This document shows positions 60,611-64,000 of a DNA stretch of 64,000 bases, piece after piece. Origin of the DNA: Chitinophaga sp. YR627 (GTDB taxonomy: Bacteria > Bacteroidota > Bacteroidia > Chitinophagales > Chitinophagaceae). The stretch's first letter is position 1; every line of letters begins with the position of its first letter. Location: positions 682,001 to 746,000 of the forward strand of contig NZ_FOUX01000001.1 of NCBI RefSeq assembly GCF_900114995.1. Direction: 5' to 3'. Position numbers and translations under genes: made by a program. The notes beneath the pieces are model-generated. The model ran no database searches. It saw only the letters and a program-made list of their open reading frames with translations, and had not been told where the DNA came from.

Positions 60611-62947
60611 ATGAAGCACATATTTTCTCTTTTTATACTGCTTACCCAGGCGGTCTGGGTAAGTGCGCAGATAACTTTGCCCTTTCATCAGAAAGTAAAG
60701 CCTTTGCCTGATGCTTTTGTAAAGCCTGCAGAAGACACAAGATTAAGTACACAGAAACCTAAAACGGCTGCACCGTGGGTGGTATTCTCCGACAGAGATG
60801 ATAACTACACGACTACAACGCCCGGTGGTAGTCTGGTGATGAAGAAGCTGACCTTTATGGAAGCTTTCTATTTAACAGAAGAAAAAGGTGGTTATGTGAA
60901 ACTGGTAAAATACAATACCAGCTTATTAACGGGCAGAAAGATCAATAATAAGAAAAGCGCTGTTAGCTATGGCTGGATCTCCCGCTGGAAACTGCTGATG
61001 TGGAATAGGTCGTGGTCCGATACAAAGACAGGTTTTCCGGAGAAAGCCATCACCGTGATCAGTGATAAAATGCCATTGACGTCTGCACAGACTTACTATG
61101 ACCGTACGGATTCAGCCTTTGTATATAGTTCCCCGGAACTGAAAAGGGCAGTAGCAAAGGTTAGGTTACACCAGATCAGCTACATCTATAAACGTTCAGA
61201 AGATGGCAGGAAATACCTGATCGGGAACGAGACACAGCTGGTGGCTGATAGCGCAGATAAAGTGATCTGTGGATGGATTGCGGCGGATGCCCTGCATAAC
61301 TGGGGCGACAGATTATATATATCACCAGCTTCTCCTGCGGATGAATCACTGGTAGACTCAGCTTCTCTTGTCTTACACCAGGAACACGCAGACCCCTTGT
61401 TGCGTGAGGAGGATTTTATCCTGAAAAGCGCACCGGTACTGAACAATATTGCTACAGGATATAAGGTAGGTAAAACCGTGGATGTATATGATAAATCACA
61501 TAATACACTGATTACGATAGATGGATCAGCCTTGCAATACAATGACTACCTCGATCTGCGGAAACATATTCATCAGCTGAACGTCGTATTTGTGATCGAT
61601 GCCAGCAGCGCCATGAAGAAATACTATCCCGGATTGACCAACACGATTCAGTCACTCGAGAATATTTTCGGTGAATATGATAAACAACATCAGTTAAGCT
61701 TTGGAGCAGTGGTGTACAGAGATAATCAGAACTGTGTGGCAAGGGGCATAGAAACTACCGGCGGCATCTATCCGGATTATCGTAAGCTGATGGCCTTTCT
61801 GGGTACACAGGCAGAGAAAACAGCACAGTGTAATAACAATGTTACGGCTGAACCCATGTATGATGGCGTACGTGCAGCGCTTGATCTGTTTAAGTCCCAT
61901 CATAACGAAACTAATCTCATTATGCTGATCGGTAGTGTAGGCGATTCTACGGAACATTTTCAGCAGCTCAGCGAGCAACTGGGTAAGCAGAATGTTCGCT
62001 TACTGACGATGCAGATGTACAGTGACTACAATGAGTGGTATAATAATTTCGTGCTGAATGCAAAGAAACTGGTTTCTGAATCAGCCGTCTATGCATCCGA
62101 AGTGAAAAAGAAATTCCTCATCAATGGCGAAGGACTGGATGAACGTCATGCCTACAATATCAGTCAGCAGGATTCCGTGTCCTACTTCCTGGATTATCCG
62201 GAGAATAGTCTGATACAGGGTGGTGTGGTATTCCCGACCAAAGGGGAAGTGAACTCCAAAAAGTATATCACAGAAGCTACCCGAAGATTCCTGCGGGAGA
62301 CAGATTATGATATCCGCACACAGATCACCTCACTGGATAGCGCCTTCCGGCTGCGAGGTATCGCAAATGCCAATCTCTCTGAAACGGTGAAGGCACAGTT
62401 GCCGGTGCCTGTTGGAGAAGACGTTGCCGACAGAATGCCACATAATGGGTTCAAATATTTTATGACAAGTGATGTTCCCGCGAATGTGGTCGCTGCTCAT
62501 CCCGGACTGCTGCAATACACACTTGTACTGAATGCGGCAGAGTACAAACAGATGAACGATATCATTGCCTTTATGGCTGGTCAGAACCTGGCGCCGGATC
62601 AGTCCTCTTTCAGAAAGAAACTGGTGACTAACTATATCAGCGTCCCCCGTCATCTGTTAGATCTTGATCTGTCGAAAAATGCGATCCGGTCTATGTCGCT
62701 GACGGAATACTTTAAAACAGTGACCGGCTTCCCATTGCAACAAATGTCCTTTGACCGCTTTACAGTAGGCGATCTCAAAAAGGATAGCCGTATGCCTAAA
62801 GCTGATTTTGAGAATTATATCCGATTCCTGATCCATTCAGGAGAGCAGATCAAGATCGCTACGCAGGTAGGACAACAGTTCATCTCCAACGGGAAGATCT
62901 ACTACTACATCACAAGAGACAATTTCAGTACTGACACCACAAAGTAA
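60611..62947 (+). CDS. tssR: type VI secretion system protein TssR (VWA-like)
   Basis: 778 residues. Signal peptide (about 1-19, ending in VSAQ), an N-terminal half with SH3-like strands (GGYVKLVKYNT and YGWISRWKLLMW), and a von Willebrand A-like domain at about 320-500 that starts VVFVIDASSAMKKYYPG (D-x-S-x-[AS] metal-site pattern). Matches the TssR-domain proteins of subtype iii T6SS, thought to be periplasmic. No tssQ-like lipoprotein gene lies between tssP and tssR. Confidence 0.82.
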   Translation: MKHIFSLFILLTQAVWVSAQITLPFHQKVKPLPDAFVKPAEDTRLSTQKPKTAAPWVVFSDRDDNYTTTTPGGSLVMKKLTFMEAFYLTEEKGGYVKLVKYNTSLLTGRKINNKKSAVSYGWISRWKLLMWNRSWSDTKTGFPEKAITVISDKMPLTSAQTYYDRTDSAFVYSSPELKRAVAKVRLHQISYIYKRSEDGRKYLIGNETQLVADSADKVICGWIAADALHNWGDRLYISPASPADESLVDSASLVLHQEHADPLLREEDFILKSAPVLNNIATGYKVGKTVDVYDKSHNTLITIDGSALQYNDYLDLRKHIHQLNVVFVIDASSAMKKYYPGLTNTIQSLENIFGEYDKQHQLSFGAVVYRDNQNCVARGIETTGGIYPDYRKLMAFLGTQAEKTAQCNNNVTAEPMYDGVRAALDLFKSHHNETNLIMLIGSVGDSTEHFQQLSEQLGKQNVRLLTMQMYSDYNEWYNNFVLNAKKLVSESAVYASEVKKKFLINGEGLDERHAYNISQQDSVSYFLDYPENSLIQGGVVFPTKGEVNSKKYITEATRRFLRETDYDIRTQITSLDSAFRLRGIANANLSETVKAQLPVPVGEDVADRMPHNGFKYFMTSDVPANVVAAHPGLLQYTLVLNAAEYKQMNDIIAFMAGQNLAPDQSSFRKKLVTNYISVPRHLLDLDLSKNAIRSMSLTEYFKTVTGFPLQQMSFDRFTVGDLKKDSRMPKADFENYIRFLIHSGEQIKIATQVGQQFISNGKIYYYITRDNFSTDTTK

Positions 62948-62955
62948 ATAGCAGT

Positions 62956-64000
62956 ATGAACATTTCGAATAGTAATGAATCGGTGAAGATTGCCATCCGG
63001 ATCGCACAGTCCCTGGCAAAGGAATATCATAACGGTGAATTTACCCCCGCGCATCTGCTGAAAGCACTGATGCATAAAGAAGTAAGCCTCTACAGTTTTC
63101 TGGCTGCTATCAATAAAGATGCTACATACATCGCAGAATGGGCGGAAGTGCGCATCGAATCACTGGAGAAGACCGCACAGGTGATGGATGAAGTGAAAGG
63201 CAGTATGGAGATAGCGGCTGTGTTTGAAGAGGCTGACCATATCCGGCTGAAGATCGGGGCAGATCTGATCAATCCGGTTTGTGTACTGGCAGCACTCTGT
63301 AAACCCACTGTTGCCTTCTCTGTTGAGCAACTAAAATCCTTTCCGCTGAAGGAACGGGAGGTACTGGACGGTTTTATGCGGGATGAGGAGATCAGACAGG
63401 TGGTTGCACCGGTAAGCCAGACAGGTGAGAAAGCAACCATTACTTCTACCGCTGCTTTGTACAAATACTGTATTGATCGTCTGACGCCGGCACGTGAAGG
63501 CAAAACGGATCCGATCATCGGAAGAGACAGAGAACTGCGCATGATGATGGAAATACTGTGTCGCCGTACCAAACCGAATGTCATCATTACAGGCGACGCA
63601 GGCGTAGGGAAGACAGCACTGGTAGACGGATTCGCAGCAGATATCGTAGCGGGTGAAGTACCGGAACAACTGAAACATACGCAACTCTTCGAACTGGACC
63701 TGGGAGCGCTGATAGCTGGTGCTTCCTATAAGGGAGAAACAGAAGACCGTCTGAAGAACATTCTGAAAGAGATCAAACAGTTTGATAAAGCTGTCCTCTT
63801 TATCGATGAGATACATACCCTGCTGGATAGTAAAGGTCCGCTGGGAGCGGGTATCGGCAACCTTCTGAAACCGGAACTAGCCAGGGGAGAGATCACGGTG
63901 ATCGGCGCTACTACACTGGAAGAATACCGCAAATACATTGAACCGGAACAGGCATTCAGCAGAAGATTTGAAGTATTGCAGATCGGAGAGCCTACTGAAG
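62956..64000 (+). CDS. tssH: T6SS ATPase TssH/ClpV (5' part, continues beyond window)
   Basis: The first 348 codons are visible. An N-terminal Clp repeat domain (about 5-150, EFTPAHLLKALMHKEVSLYS) is followed by the first AAA+ module: Walker A GDAGVGKTALVDG (about 217), LGALIAGASYKGETEDRLKN, Walker B AVLFIDEIHTLL (about 278) and the sensor region VIGATTLEEYRKYIE. ClpV disassembles contracted TssB/C sheaths for reuse. The N-terminal domain and the neighbouring tss genes separate it from ClpB. Starts at ATG 62956, 8 bp after tssR. Confidence 0.92.
   Translation, partial: MNISNSNESVKIAIRIAQSLAKEYHNGEFTPAHLLKALMHKEVSLYSFLAAINKDATYIAEWAEVRIESLEKTAQVMDEVKGSMEIAAVFEEADHIRLKIGADLINPVCVLAALCKPTVAFSVEQLKSFPLKEREVLDGFMRDEEIRQVVAPVSQTGEKATITSTAALYKYCIDRLTPAREGKTDPIIGRDRELRMMMEILCRRTKPNVIITGDAGVGKTALVDGFAADIVAGEVPEQLKHTQLFELDLGALIAGASYKGETEDRLKNILKEIKQFDKAVLFIDEIHTLLDSKGPLGAGIGNLLKPELARGEITVIGATTLEEYRKYIEPEQAFSRRFEVLQIGEPTE

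Overview
The window looks like a chromosome segment of a Bacteroidota bacterium, most probably a Chitinophaga-type member of the Chitinophagaceae. Supporting signs are Bacteroidota promoter elements (TTTG around -33 and TAnnTTTG around -7), a TonB-dependent receptor of the OMP_b-brl_3 type, a subtype iii type VI secretion operon (tssO, tssP, tssR, tssH), a GH133/GT3/GT35 glycogen cluster and a moderate base composition. No rRNA, tRNA, CRISPR array, integrase or transposase was seen.

Layout. 1-1.2 kb: a TetR regulator (cut by the window edge) and an SDR oxidoreductase with three matching palindromic operators. 1.4-8.2 kb: mostly hypothetical genes, including an HTH-TM-LamG protein divergent from a secreted LamG-like protein, a DinB-like protein and a large secreted coiled-coil protein. 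8.5-15.2 kb: a single-domain response regulator, a lipid A-type acyltransferase and the sbcD-sbcC nuclease operon. 15.2-19.7 kb: a repeat-rich spacer with a 60-bp palindrome, then a response regulator, histidine kinase and TonB receptor in one orientation. 19.8-21.9 kb: an LtaS-like membrane phosphotransferase.

21.9-58.9 kb is a 37-kb stress/energy island. It holds five tandem-domain universal stress proteins, Hsp20, PEP synthase, two zinc alcohol dehydrogenases, a P-type cation ATPase, a LOG protein, two paralogous PPOX-fold proteins, a PolX whose PHP domain has lost its metal ligands, a glycogen synthase-phosphorylase fusion, a GH133 debranching enzyme, BON and M50-CBS proteins, a PfkB kinase, an HlyD/ABC exporter and an L,D-transpeptidase. 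A REC-CRP fusion regulator (36303-37361) sits in the middle. 59.1 kb to the end is the start of a type VI secretion operon.

The main observation is a shared palindrome, TGAY-N4-RTCA, a CRP/FNR-type box. It occurs nine times without mismatch, and three times with one or two mismatches, in the intergenic regions of the island. At five promoters its centre lies exactly 36.5 bp before the last base of a -7-like element, and at two more 35.5 bp before it, which is the place of a class II activator near -41.5. I infer that the island is one regulon driven by a CRP-family protein, with the embedded REC-CRP protein as first candidate. Its content resembles the mycobacterial DosR dormancy regulon and FNR/Anr/FixK low-oxygen regulons. 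Other points of note are a GH57-GT4 deletion-fusion relic with a second frameshift, a leftover 3' end of a second LtaS-like gene at the island's left edge, and the degenerate PHP domain of PolX.
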